DNA of 30,771 nt from a virus: IMG/VR virus record IMGVR_UViG_3300031839_001069, positions 1 through 30,771 of that record; one strand, written 5' to 3'. Within the stretch, counting starts at the first letter, position 1; each line of letters opens with the position of its first letter. Below, in pieces: positions 12,976-22,291 of this stretch. The notes beneath the pieces were generated by a model, which searched no databases, was not told where the DNA came from, and worked only from the letters and a program-made list of their open reading frames with translations. The position numbers were made by a program, and so were the translations under genes.

Positions 12976-15027
12976 CTATTTTCCTGTTTTATTGTAGTAT
13001 TCCATTGCTTGCTTAAATTGTTCTGTATCTTTACCAAACTTTTTCTTGACAACTGTTCCATCAGCCTTAATAAACTGTACAGTATTTACATCTAAGAATT
13101 GATATCCAAAACCTTTATCAGCACCATCTTTGAAATAAGTTTTACCAAACTCAATACCTGCTGGTACCTCAGGTGCATCTGGTACTTTCAATTCTGTGGT
13201 TGTTGCTTCAACCGGTTGTGGTTTTACACCAGTTGCTTCTTCAACCAATGCTTCCAATGACTTAGCAGGACCTTTTCTTATAGCATCACCTGATGCTAAA
13301 CGCTCCATAAAGAGTGCTTGTGGGTCGTCTAATTTAATTTCATCAAGCAGCATTTGTGATGTAGGTGTACCGTCTAATTTATCATATTGCTTCATAAATT
13401 CATCAACACCACCAACTGACTGAGCGTGTTGACGAAGTACTGCTGCTTGTTGTGGTGGTCTAGCTTCCATCAACCTATCAAAGCGTTTTTGTACACTATC
13501 CATTGTTTCACCACCGGTGATGCCAAGTTCACGATCGCCTTCCATTCTTGGTTTGAGTGTCATGTCTGCTGCAAGGTCGAGTTGTTTTGCATACTCATCT
13601 TTTTCTTTTCTACCTGCCATTCCTATACGACTAGAAAACAAGTCATCAAAGCCACTCATATCGATACCAGCTTTCTTGATGTCTTTAATTATTTGTGGTC
13701 CTGATAAACCTTGTTCTTTGGCTGCTTCATCCAATGCAGCAACTGCGTCAGTCTTTGCAACCTCATCTTGTTTTGGAGGTGCAAGAGCAGAACTACTTGC
13801 ATCACCAACTTCTGCTGGGTTTTGTTGAGTATAGTGAATTGCAATACCTAGTGCAACCTTTCTTTGTTCATCATCAGCAATTAAGTCTTTTAATAATTGG
13901 TGTACATCTGTATCTCTACCATTTCTTTTTGCTTCCACAACTTGTCTTGCTGCTTTGATAACCGGGTCACCTGCATCTACATCTTCACCAAATAGACCGG
14001 TTACACGAGCATCTGTTCCACCAACTGAGTTATAAGCTTCATAATTAACTTGACCTCGTTGTGTCAAACCTCGCATTTGTTTTTGTTTTCTTAATTGTGC
14101 TCTTTGTGCAGGACTGAGTGGTGCATATTGTTCAGAATATATTTGTCTACCACGATCGATAATTCTACCTAGGTCAACATCTTCACCATATCGAGTTTCC
14201 ATTTCATCTTCAAGGCTTTCTAACCTTTGTTTAATTTCATCTCGTTCTTTTGCATATTTTGTTTGGTCTTGTGGTGACATTGCTGTCAAACCAGGTATGT
14301 CTATTCTAAAGCGTGGTTGTCCTTCTGCAGCTGTAACAACTTTACCTTTATCATCAAAGAAAATTACTTTACCATCTTTGTCAACCTGAAAATAGTCTTT
14401 GTCAATTTGGTCAAGTCTTGGTGCTATTTGTCTTTGCTTTAATTTTTCATCTGATAGTGACAAAGCATTTTCATCAACACCCATACCACCTGCTGCCTGT
14501 GTACGAAGAGCAGCACCTGTAAATGTTTTACCTTGTGCAGTCGCAGCATTTTTCATAGCAGCGATCAGTGCTTTTGCCAATACAGCTTTTTGTAACTGGT
14601 CTTTACCTGCGCCTTTACCACCTACATTTTGTAAAGCTCTATCAAATGTGGTTGACACAGAACGACCTGCTCGTAAGTCTGCTTCCATTGCTTGTCTAAT
14701 ATCAGGTACATTAAAACGACTAATATCAAAACTATCTTCTGCTTCTGAGCGTACTTTTTGTCTAGCTTTATTATATTGTAGTCTTTGACTGTCTTGCATT
14801 TTGAGGCGTTGAGTTACTTGTGCTTCGGTAACACCACCTTTTCCACTGGTTGTTTTAAAACCTGTAGCAAGAGCTCTTTCATAGTCGGCTAATTTACCTT
14901 CAAGGTTTTCGATCCGATCAGCAAGCATCGTAAATTCTTTTTCTGCAAGTGCAATGCTTTGTTGCATTCTTTGCTCATGCGTTTTAAAATACGCATCATT
15001 ATATAATTGATATGTAGGTTCAGCCAT
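12976..15027 (-). CDS. Internal virion (ejection) protein, 683 aa (T7 gp15-like position)
   Basis: Starts MAEPTYQLYNDAYFKTHEQR at a TAATG overlap with the 197-aa gene. Residues 20-75 and several later stretches are charged heptad-like helices; the rest is polar, Gln/Asp/Lys-rich and without membrane spans. The last 80 residues look beta-rich (GIEFGKTYFKDGADKGFGYQ). Size and place between the 197-aa and the giant gene match T7 gp15 (747 aa), a core protein ejected into the host envelope. Sequence-level homology cannot be shown here. Confidence 0.65.
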   Translation of the reverse strand: MAEPTYQLYNDAYFKTHEQRMQQSIALAEKEFTMLADRIENLEGKLADYERALATGFKTTSGKGGVTEAQVTQRLKMQDSQRLQYNKARQKVRSEAEDSFDISRFNVPDIRQAMEADLRAGRSVSTTFDRALQNVGGKGAGKDQLQKAVLAKALIAAMKNAATAQGKTFTGAALRTQAAGGMGVDENALSLSDEKLKQRQIAPRLDQIDKDYFQVDKDGKVIFFDDKGKVVTAAEGQPRFRIDIPGLTAMSPQDQTKYAKERDEIKQRLESLEDEMETRYGEDVDLGRIIDRGRQIYSEQYAPLSPAQRAQLRKQKQMRGLTQRGQVNYEAYNSVGGTDARVTGLFGEDVDAGDPVIKAARQVVEAKRNGRDTDVHQLLKDLIADDEQRKVALGIAIHYTQQNPAEVGDASSSALAPPKQDEVAKTDAVAALDEAAKEQGLSGPQIIKDIKKAGIDMSGFDDLFSSRIGMAGRKEKDEYAKQLDLAADMTLKPRMEGDRELGITGGETMDSVQKRFDRLMEARPPQQAAVLRQHAQSVGGVDEFMKQYDKLDGTPTSQMLLDEIKLDDPQALFMERLASGDAIRKGPAKSLEALVEEATGVKPQPVEATTTELKVPDAPEVPAGIEFGKTYFKDGADKGFGYQFLDVNTVQFIKADGTVVKKKFGKDTEQFKQAMEYYNKTGK

Positions 15028-15620
15028 TAGAACATCTCCAGGTATTTAGCAAGTTCTGGGTCTATACCGGTACTTTCTTCACCTCGTCTAAACGCCATCT
15101 CTTCCATCATTTTATTTTGCATATATAAGTCTGAAGCACTAGAACCAGCAGCACCAAGAAATGCTGATATTGCAGACATTTTACTTGCATCTCTTGCACT
15201 TTCACGAGCTTGTAAGTCTCGTATTTCTGCTTCTTGTTGTCTTGCTCTTGCTATATCTGCTTGTGCCACCTTTGCGCTAGCTGCGTCAATAGCTTGTGCT
15301 TCTGTTTCTGATTGTTGCATTAATTGGTTTAGTGCATCACCGCTTGATAAAGCGCCTGATGAAGCCAATAATGCTTGTTGTCTTTGTAGTCTTTCTTGTG
15401 CAAGTGCTTGTTGTGGGTCTAATAAAAGCCTGTTCATTGCTGATTGTTCTGCACCGGTCAAACCTAATGCACTCATTTCCTCAAGTCTTTCTAACTCTTT
15501 CAACCTATCTTCTTGTGCATCACCAAAAAGTCTTCGACCTTGTGCGATCTGACTACCTGCTGCGCCTATTCCTTTTGCTAGTGCTCCACCTGCTAATATT
15601 CCAATTGTAACCGGGTCCAT
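15027..15620 (-). CDS. Internal virion protein, 197 aa (T7 gp14-like)
   Basis: The N-terminus MDPVTIGILAGGALAKGIGA is a Gly/Ala-rich hydrophobic segment of the kind found in gp14-type ejection proteins that insert into the host outer membrane. The rest is a long Ala/Gln/Glu helix (about 35-160). Length equals that of T7 gp14 (196 aa), and it is first in the trio 197/683/1889. AGGAGGCATTAATT precedes the ATG. This is the best-supported of the three ejection assignments. Confidence 0.7.
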   Translation of the reverse strand: MDPVTIGILAGGALAKGIGAAGSQIAQGRRLFGDAQEDRLKELERLEEMSALGLTGAEQSAMNRLLLDPQQALAQERLQRQQALLASSGALSSGDALNQLMQQSETEAQAIDAASAKVAQADIARARQQEAEIRDLQARESARDASKMSAISAFLGAAGSSASDLYMQNKMMEEMAFRRGEESTGIDPELAKYLEMF

Positions 15621-15650
15621 AATTAATGCCTCCTATTATATGCCTTTTTT

Positions 15651-16319
15651 TTACACCCTGTAGTAGGCGCATAATGAATAAGTAAAAAATTTAAGTGGTA
15701 CTGCTCTAGTATTCGAGCGTACTTGTAAAAATATGTGATGATATCCTGCTGATACGACAGGAAAAATAGCATGCGTTTGATAGTATCTGCGTCTATAAAA
15801 GCCTGGAATGTCATTACCAAGTCCGGATGTGACTGATAAGTCTTTTTCTTTTGCAAAAACACATGATGTATAATTTAATGTTGTACCATCCAAGTCAGCA
15901 AATACACCAAAGTCAGCATTACCTGATACATTAATTGGTAGGCCTCGAGGTGAAACAGATAATTTTAACATTACATCAGCATCTTCTTCTAGATAAAAGC
16001 TTATTCCTGCACCTGGTATATTATCTGGGTTGTCAGAAAAGTCAGCAACAAATTTACCACCATATCCTGGGTGGAATGCAGGCATATCAGATGTTGCAGG
16101 TCCTTTAAATATTCCGCTCATCATTTCATATTCGTTATCGATCGGATGATATAGACCTTTCATAAAATGTTTGGCTTCTGCCCATTTACCAGATGTTTGT
16201 ATGTCACCTGCTACAATGCCACCATTGAGATACTTTTTGATAGCATCCACATTTTGTTGAAATTCTTCTGCTTCTATCTCTGTATTTGTTGTAAATGTAT
16301 TTGGTATAGTAAGTGCCAT
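15651..16319 (-). CDS. Fibre-like virion protein, 222 aa
   Basis: I choose the ATG at 16319 (MALTIPNTFTTNTEIEAEEF), which shares one base with the stop of the 370-aa gene (TAATG), over an in-frame start at 16349. The first 50 residues, including EIEAEEFQQNVDAIKKYLNG and then GDIQTSG, resemble the N-terminus of the 370-aa protein (AEINANNNALEGSLGSGDID), suggesting a common virion-anchoring module. The rest is beta-rich and aromatic. Probably a tail fibre or appendage subunit. Confidence 0.65.
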   Translation of the reverse strand: MALTIPNTFTTNTEIEAEEFQQNVDAIKKYLNGGIVAGDIQTSGKWAEAKHFMKGLYHPIDNEYEMMSGIFKGPATSDMPAFHPGYGGKFVADFSDNPDNIPGAGISFYLEEDADVMLKLSVSPRGLPINVSGNADFGVFADLDGTTLNYTSCVFAKEKDLSVTSGLGNDIPGFYRRRYYQTHAIFPVVSAGYHHIFLQVRSNTRAVPLKFFTYSLCAYYRV

Positions 16320-17431
16320 TATGCCCCCGGAGTTGCGTGTACAATGCAACTAGTTTGTATTCTTTCAATAGCGATCGCACCTTCAACACCATAAAGAGGT
16401 ATCGGGTCACCATCAGTGTTGGTTCTTGACGGATCGCATATTTCATATTCTAAGAAAGCGCCGATGTCTTGTCCAATACCACCACCTGCTGACTGTGCGT
16501 GCATACGCCAGTAACCTGATATATAAAGTTGGATGCCAAATAGTTTTTTGCCAGCAGCTACATCATCTTTTACTTTAAATGTAAATGTACCATAGTGGTT
16601 TTGTGGACCACCAAGAGCATTATTGTTGTCAGCACCATCCTTGTCACATTGCTTCATTATGAAAGGTGATGTTGAAACATCCGATGCTGCAACAAAAAGC
16701 TCTGGTATAATGGTCACATGGTCCCATCGTCGTTCATCAAAGTCAAAATAATTGTTAGAAATAGAGTTGATACCAGTAATTTCACTAGGGTCGAGGAAGT
16801 CAGTGCCATCTACAAGTCCTGCCTGTTTTGGTGTTTGAAAGTCACTATCAGTCAATGAGTTTGATGTGACATTAAATTTAGGATATATTATCCAGAACCA
16901 TTCACCAACACCACTACCATAAGGTCTTGTTGCACCACTTCCGCCATCTTTTGTAGTTGTATCAACTAATTTAGATAGCAATTCTGTTGAAGGTGTATGA
17001 TGTAAGTTATCAATAACATTAACATTAAAATTAACTGATATTAATTCATTACCTGCTAGGTCTACACCTGCTGTACCATTTAGTCTTAATTTGGTACCTT
17101 TACTTATTGCTGTGTTTGTTGTACCTGTGTCGTCGTGGTTAAGTGGTACTTCTTTTGGTTCATTAGTATCAACAGAATATGAATTGTATCTTGCATCAGT
17201 TGCTGGTAATGTACCAAAAGATAGTTGGTAACCATTATTTAATTGACCAACTTCTCTAATGTGCAAGCTTTCTGATAAGTTACGAAAGTCAATACCTTCT
17301 GATCGCATGTTTTCTTCATCAATATCACCTGAACCTAATGAACCTTCCAATGCATTATTGTTTGCATTTATTTCTGCACTATCAACCGGTCCATTGTCCG
17401 GATAGAATGTTTTTAATTTTACTTCAGCCAT
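16319..17431 (-). CDS. Fibre-like virion protein, 370 aa
   Basis: Begins MAEVKLKTFYPDNGPVDSAE behind GGAGAAGAAA. The N-terminal 45 residues carry the I.AN.N.L...IGSGDI-type pattern typical of phage fibre N-termini. The remainder is Asn/Gly/Thr/Asp-rich and beta-strand-like, with a stretch of receptor-like aromatic residues (GVGEWFWIIYPKFN near 175-190). It is followed without gap by the 222-aa protein of similar start. Likely a tail fibre or host-recognition protein. Confidence 0.6.
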   Translation of the reverse strand: MAEVKLKTFYPDNGPVDSAEINANNNALEGSLGSGDIDEENMRSEGIDFRNLSESLHIREVGQLNNGYQLSFGTLPATDARYNSYSVDTNEPKEVPLNHDDTGTTNTAISKGTKLRLNGTAGVDLAGNELISVNFNVNVIDNLHHTPSTELLSKLVDTTTKDGGSGATRPYGSGVGEWFWIIYPKFNVTSNSLTDSDFQTPKQAGLVDGTDFLDPSEITGINSISNNYFDFDERRWDHVTIIPELFVAASDVSTSPFIMKQCDKDGADNNNALGGPQNHYGTFTFKVKDDVAAGKKLFGIQLYISGYWRMHAQSAGGGIGQDIGAFLEYEICDPSRTNTDGDPIPLYGVEGAIAIERIQTSCIVHATPGA

Positions 17432-17440
17432 TTTCTTCTC

Positions 17441-18118
17441 CTATCTGTAGTAATTATGCGAATATAATTGTCCGCCCCAATAGCTTAAAACTACTTGGTC
17501 ACTACTTTCACTCAGCAACGCAGGTACTCTTGCACGAATTGATATTTGTTGTGTACCTTTTGAAATAGGTATTTGTACACTTATATTAGTTGTAAAGAAC
17601 ATCTGAGATAATGCAGGACATAAGTAAACAACAATACCGTTGACTAAAACTTGCCATTGTACACGCTTTCTAGCAACCTTTGTTGATGTAAAATTTTTGT
17701 AATAAGCCCAATATTGTGGAATGAAAGTATGACACTTCCATTGAACATGTAGCATTCCTTCTTCTGTATCGATACTATCGCTAGTTATTTCAAAAAAGCT
17801 ATCACCTTGTGCAAGAGGAGGTTGTGTATAAACATAGCCTCTAATTCTATTACCTCTTGGGTTTTCATCACTTATGTTTGTATTAAAGTTAGTATCATTT
17901 GTACTATCAGCAAAAGGTATATGAATATTGTCTGATGTTTGTGCTGTACCTAATGCTTGACCATTGACACTGTTTGTACCAATACAGTCTTCAGGTAAAT
18001 TATCTCTATCCATACCACCATTTACAACAGATGTGTAATTAGAATATGCAATATCAAATTGCCTACCTTCTACAATACAGTCTCTTTCAAATGTGGTTTT
18101 ACCCCATCTGTATCCCAT
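17441..18118 (-). CDS. Virion protein, 225 aa, probable tail appendage
   Basis: The ATG shares a base with the stop of the 708-aa nozzle gene (TAATG), with AGGGGGT as ribosome site. The product starts MGYRWGKTTFERDCIVEGRQ and is Asn/Thr/Tyr-rich and beta-like, ending in hydrophobic strands. It has four cysteines. Lying between the nozzle and two fibre-like proteins, it is probably a fibre adaptor or head-proximal fibre. No family recognised. Confidence 0.55.
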   Translation of the reverse strand: MGYRWGKTTFERDCIVEGRQFDIAYSNYTSVVNGGMDRDNLPEDCIGTNSVNGQALGTAQTSDNIHIPFADSTNDTNFNTNISDENPRGNRIRGYVYTQPPLAQGDSFFEITSDSIDTEEGMLHVQWKCHTFIPQYWAYYKNFTSTKVARKRVQWQVLVNGIVVYLCPALSQMFFTTNISVQIPISKGTQQISIRARVPALLSESSDQVVLSYWGGQLYSHNYYR

Positions 18119-20244
18119 TACTGCACCCCCTTTCCTTTTATGGTTTTCTTGGCATCAACTTGATATTCAACAGAGTAACCAACAAATTCAAACTGCCCAA
18201 CAACATCTAACTCAAAAGCAAACTCGGATAACGCACCGGCTGCGTGTATATCATACCTCACCTGAGTAAGAAGTTTATCCTGAAAATTAACCTTATCAAA
18301 GCGATATCTATCATCATCATATATTGGCTGGTCTTTATGGTCTGCTCTTTGCATTGTTTGCGTACCTGCTGCGTATCCAGTTTCCCAACTTCTATCTTTA
18401 TATACTTTAACATTGGGTGTAACATCACCTTTTGTTAGCACATATAAGTACAAATATTTAACATACTTCTTTTGTTGAGGCAAACCAAAGTCCAACCAAG
18501 CACTTCTAAATTTACTACTTACACCTTCTTTTTCTGCAATATCGTCAATACCTGGTCCGGTAAATTCATATCCATCGATCCGATATCCTGATATTACAAA
18601 TAGACCACCTTTTGCAGGACCACTTGATGGACGACTAAAACCTGTATATACATTGTTAAGGTCATACCCGCAGATAAAATTACCATCTTTGTCAGTTGTA
18701 ATGCTCTTTACAGGAAAACTATCGCGTTCTGAGAATGTGCCGTTATCAACATGATATACGATACCTTTGTTTAAAAATGTTTGACCATCAATGCAAAAGT
18801 AATAATGCAGCTCTCTCTCACGCTGGCTGTAGGCACCAACTGCAGCAGGTAATTTATCACGACTTGCTCTTTCAAAAAACTCCTGAATTGGCTGACTTAT
18901 CTTTTCTAATTTTAAGTCTGCACCACCATCAAGTCCACCACGAAGCAAGTATATACCGTCTTGTGACATAAATGAAAGTCCTAAGTTTGGTATCGGTACA
19001 ATGGTGTGAGGTGATAGCGTACCTACACCTTGAATGAACGGCACCAAATTAAACCCATTCACGCTATCACCTCTAATAAGGTCTATTGCATTCTCTCTGA
19101 ACACCAAGAGAGAGTTGTAATATGGTGCCAGACCCGTTATATCCCCACCTTCACGCGTACCCACCTCAAAATAAGCCGATGCTGCATATGTATCCGGTTG
19201 CAGCGGTTGTGAGTAGTACAGTCGAGTAGGGTCCATCTCACCACCATCGATGAATAAAACATTTTTAAATGTTGCTGAAAAACGACATGCTGGTGACGGC
19301 ATAAGTACAGATGATGTAGCACTTGGTGCTTGTGAAGCTAGTTCAGAATCAGCAGCAAAGTCAGTATAAGTTTCGTCTGAGTTATTATTAATTTGTCTAA
19401 CAAAGAAAAAAGTATTACCGTCATTTTTAGTTCTATATAAACGCCTTGCTTTTGTTCCATTAGGACCGGTAGGTATATCAACAATTAAACCAGTTATTGG
19501 TACACCTGTGCCTGCACCTCTTGTTGTTGTAGCAGCAGTGACTTGTATTTCATTTGACTCTTGACTAAGTGGTGACTCAGAACCTGCTTCATTTACAAAA
19601 CTTACTTTGTATTTATGTCTTGTTGTTTCACCATTTGTATCTGATGTAACACCTCGATATGTATCACTTTTTGCAGTCCATATTTGGTCATTGAACATAC
19701 TATCAGTACTATCAAGAAAGGTTTGTGGTACATCATCAGGGTCTCCAACACTTCTTACAACAGGTGTTCCAGGTATTTGTCGCCAACCTAAGTCATATAT
19801 TCTATCTGTATTTTGTGAACCTCTAAATTTAAGAGGTCCATCAAGTCCATTTGTAATAATACAATATCGACCAAATGGTTCGTATGATGTATGAGGTTGA
19901 GTAGGTGTGGGCTTCTGTCGTCCGGTTTTTAATGTAATAAGGTTTTCACCACTTGGGTTAAGTAATAAAAGCCTTCCATTTGTTTCATACAAGAAATTTT
20001 GTCTGGCACCATTATGCTGCTGAAAACAATAGACACTATCTACTTCTCTTTGTAGTGCAGCTGCGAATGGACCAAACTCATTTTGGTTTGTAAAAAACTT
20101 TTCGAAACCTAACATATTGTGCCAAGCACGGGTCTTGGCATCATATTTAAAATTTTCTAACCTGTTTGCTGAGTTATCTGGTGCAGGTATACCAATATAA
20201 ACTCCACCAAGGGGTAGGACCTCAAACTTTTGGTTTGTTTTCAT
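18118..20244 (-). CDS. Tail nozzle / stabilisation-type hub protein, 708 aa
   Basis: Shows the pattern of tail-nozzle or DNA-stabilisation proteins of short-tailed phages: ARRLYRTKNDGNTFFFVRQI near residues 260-285, then FKNVLFIDGGEMDPTRLYYS near 325-345, and PYYNSLLVFRENAIDLIRGD near 375-395, followed by FMSQDGIYLLRGG. These repeated strands suggest a beta-propeller-like body. Its length is near that of T7 gp12 (794 aa). It sits directly after the adaptor gene, as in other podoviruses. GGAG precedes the ATG. Confidence 0.75.
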   Translation of the reverse strand: MKTNQKFEVLPLGGVYIGIPAPDNSANRLENFKYDAKTRAWHNMLGFEKFFTNQNEFGPFAAALQREVDSVYCFQQHNGARQNFLYETNGRLLLLNPSGENLITLKTGRQKPTPTQPHTSYEPFGRYCIITNGLDGPLKFRGSQNTDRIYDLGWRQIPGTPVVRSVGDPDDVPQTFLDSTDSMFNDQIWTAKSDTYRGVTSDTNGETTRHKYKVSFVNEAGSESPLSQESNEIQVTAATTTRGAGTGVPITGLIVDIPTGPNGTKARRLYRTKNDGNTFFFVRQINNNSDETYTDFAADSELASQAPSATSSVLMPSPACRFSATFKNVLFIDGGEMDPTRLYYSQPLQPDTYAASAYFEVGTREGGDITGLAPYYNSLLVFRENAIDLIRGDSVNGFNLVPFIQGVGTLSPHTIVPIPNLGLSFMSQDGIYLLRGGLDGGADLKLEKISQPIQEFFERASRDKLPAAVGAYSQRERELHYYFCIDGQTFLNKGIVYHVDNGTFSERDSFPVKSITTDKDGNFICGYDLNNVYTGFSRPSSGPAKGGLFVISGYRIDGYEFTGPGIDDIAEKEGVSSKFRSAWLDFGLPQQKKYVKYLYLYVLTKGDVTPNVKVYKDRSWETGYAAGTQTMQRADHKDQPIYDDDRYRFDKVNFQDKLLTQVRYDIHAAGALSEFAFELDVVGQFEFVGYSVEYQVDAKKTIKGKGVQ

Positions 20245-20246
20245 AA

Positions 20247-21740
20247 TTATGCTCCGTCTTTACCGGCGACTTTGGAAAGGTTGCGATAAGGACGAAGACG
20301 AAGAGGACCACTTTTAAAACCATTTTTGATGTAAAGTGCTGAGCGCTGAGTAAGCCATCTTTCTTCTATCTTCTGCAATTCCTTATCAGCTTTTCTTTCA
20401 TAATACACTGCTTGTGTATCTTCACCATGTTTAAATAATACTTCCTGACATGCTCGATAAACGATATAACGATGTGTATCGTATGGTGACTCAGGTGTGT
20501 CAAAGTCATCTACAAGCTTGACTGGATAAGATATGTACCGAATGTTTATTGGCGTTTCCACAGTTGGTCGTGGATGTAACCGAATGCGCCATCTGGTAGT
20601 AATAGGTGCCTTGTGTCTTGCAAGCATTCTAAGCTTATCTACTGTATCAAGAGTAATGTTTGCTTGTGGCCAGTCTCTTTGCACATCATAGTCATCAATT
20701 AAGAAAAATGACATGTCATCTTGCTGAGGTATTTCAGTATATCGAGGACCGGCTAATTCTCTAAAAAAGTCTTCTTGATGTGTTGTACTATTGAAACCTG
20801 CCACGCTTTTTAGTCGTACATAGAAACGCTTACGAAGTCCTGCAACATTAAATTGTCTTGTATCAAGTGTATTGAAACGAGGAATGTTGTTTCCTTCACT
20901 AATTACTATTTCTTGTGCATCACTGATCGGACCTTCAACACCGTGCCAAACATATGCCATTGCAAATTCATATGTTCCTTGTGGCCATCCTGGTGTACCA
21001 GAGGTAGTTTCTACAAAAAAGTCTTTGTTTGCTCTTGGTATGAAATGTGTCACATCTTGGTAACCGCTTGGTTCACGATCGTATGCAAACCACATTGTAG
21101 GTGTTCCAGTGATGTCGTACCTGTAATTCGCTTGTTCTTCACTAACACGCGTCAAATTAAATATATGTCCTAGTGCATTACCAAGACCGCTTCCTGCTTC
21201 GTCAAGGTTTCTGATACCTACAGAAAGAATTTGAGCGCAGTCTTTTGGCAACATTAAATATCTTTGCAATGCCTGACCGGTAATGGTAGTTGCACCTACT
21301 GGACCTGCCCAGTTTGCAAATTGTTTGTTGTAGCTCATCTTGCTAACATGTAGTTGTGAGTTTCCGTTATCAATTTTGTCGATCACATAAATACCGCTGT
21401 TAGCGGCTGTGGTTGTGTCTGTAATTTTAAGGATGCTTCCTTCATGCGACATTTGACCGGAATTAAAAACTTGACCTATTCCTGTTGCATTATCTACACC
21501 TTCTATCATATTTTGTAGAAATGCGTTACCTGCGTTTGGTGTAATTGTAAGGTCTGTTTGTGTTACATCAGGTAATGTGTATGTGTCTAGACTTTTTTGT
21601 GCAAAAGTCCAAGGTTGTGTCATAAAGAAGTTTAGATAAACTTCATTGATGATATTATTAATTTCATTATTATATGCTGTCACATCCGGATTGTAGTCAA
21701 TGATGTTTGCGACCATGTCGCGCATTTCTTTCAAGTTCAT
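20247..21740 (-). CDS. Tail adaptor / head-tail connector-like protein, 497 aa
   Basis: The N-terminus MNLKEMRDMVANIIDYNPDV then TAYNNEINNIINEVYLNFF resembles the helical start of podovirus tail-adaptor proteins, which join portal and nozzle. The long remainder is beta-rich with Pro and aromatic residues. At 497 aa it is much longer than T7 gp11 (196 aa), so it probably carries extra domains. It is the first gene after the GC-rich terminator; read-through or a weak promoter in the 77-base gap must drive it. ATG preceded by AGGCAGAG. Confidence 0.55.
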   Translation of the reverse strand: MNLKEMRDMVANIIDYNPDVTAYNNEINNIINEVYLNFFMTQPWTFAQKSLDTYTLPDVTQTDLTITPNAGNAFLQNMIEGVDNATGIGQVFNSGQMSHEGSILKITDTTTAANSGIYVIDKIDNGNSQLHVSKMSYNKQFANWAGPVGATTITGQALQRYLMLPKDCAQILSVGIRNLDEAGSGLGNALGHIFNLTRVSEEQANYRYDITGTPTMWFAYDREPSGYQDVTHFIPRANKDFFVETTSGTPGWPQGTYEFAMAYVWHGVEGPISDAQEIVISEGNNIPRFNTLDTRQFNVAGLRKRFYVRLKSVAGFNSTTHQEDFFRELAGPRYTEIPQQDDMSFFLIDDYDVQRDWPQANITLDTVDKLRMLARHKAPITTRWRIRLHPRPTVETPINIRYISYPVKLVDDFDTPESPYDTHRYIVYRACQEVLFKHGEDTQAVYYERKADKELQKIEERWLTQRSALYIKNGFKSGPLRLRPYRNLSKVAGKDGA

Positions 21741-21762
21741 CTCTGCCTCTGTTTAAAATAAA

Positions 21763-21785
21763 GGCCCGCCCGGAAAGGGCGGGCC
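21763..21785 (-). terminator. Strong GC-rich terminator after the capsid genes
   Basis: A perfect 9-bp stem GGCCCGCCC/GGGCGGGCC with a 5-base loop. In minus-strand RNA it is followed by UUUAUUUU, a standard intrinsic terminator. It is the most G/C-rich stretch in the region and lies 33 bases after the decoration-protein stop. It likely lets capsid and decoration proteins be made in excess over the tail genes. Confidence 0.92.
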
Positions 21786-21817
21786 AAATTATATTCACTT
21801 ATTCGAGTTAAATGAAA

Positions 21818-22279
21818 CTAGAATTGCTTAAGAACAATTACATCAGCAGCATTAGCAGACGCAGTTGTCACAACATACCCAAGAGCAGGAATTGTTGAGG
21901 TGTTAGCCAAAACATCTCCACGACCTGCGGTACTTGTACCAACAAAGCGTTCACCAATAGCAGCACCTGTAGCGATGTTAGCAGAGGCTTTAAAACCTTT
22001 GATAACAACACGAACTTGTGCACCTGAGTCAACTGATTGGTCAGCAATACCGATTGCAACAGCGGTTACCCCAGCATCAGTTTTCAACTTCTTGACATAT
22101 GACATCTTGTCACCATCGGAAGTTTTACTAATGTCGAGACAAACGAGGTCACCATCAGTGATTGATTCAGAAGCAAAGAATGTTTCCAACTCTTGTCTGT
22201 TTGAGACTTTAACTGAGTCTTCACCAACTCCACTTTCATCAGAAGCGAATAATTTTTGAATTAATGTACTTGTAGCCAT
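21818..22279 (-). CDS. Capsid decoration (cement) protein, 153 aa
   Basis: Directly after the major capsid gene (12 bases) and before a terminator, where cement proteins usually lie. The reading is Ala/Val/Gly/Thr-rich with alternating strands (GVTAVAIGIADQSVDSGAQV, then VVIKGFKAS), a pattern shared with small beta-tulip or DUF2190-like decoration proteins. It starts MATSTLIQKLFASDESGVGE. It probably sits on the capsid surface in one copy per capsid subunit or per trimer. Family membership is inferred from position and composition. Confidence 0.65.
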   Translation of the reverse strand: MATSTLIQKLFASDESGVGEDSVKVSNRQELETFFASESITDGDLVCLDISKTSDGDKMSYVKKLKTDAGVTAVAIGIADQSVDSGAQVRVVIKGFKASANIATGAAIGERFVGTSTAGRGDVLANTSTIPALGYVVTTASANAADVIVLKQF

Positions 22280-22291
22280 GATATCCCCCTA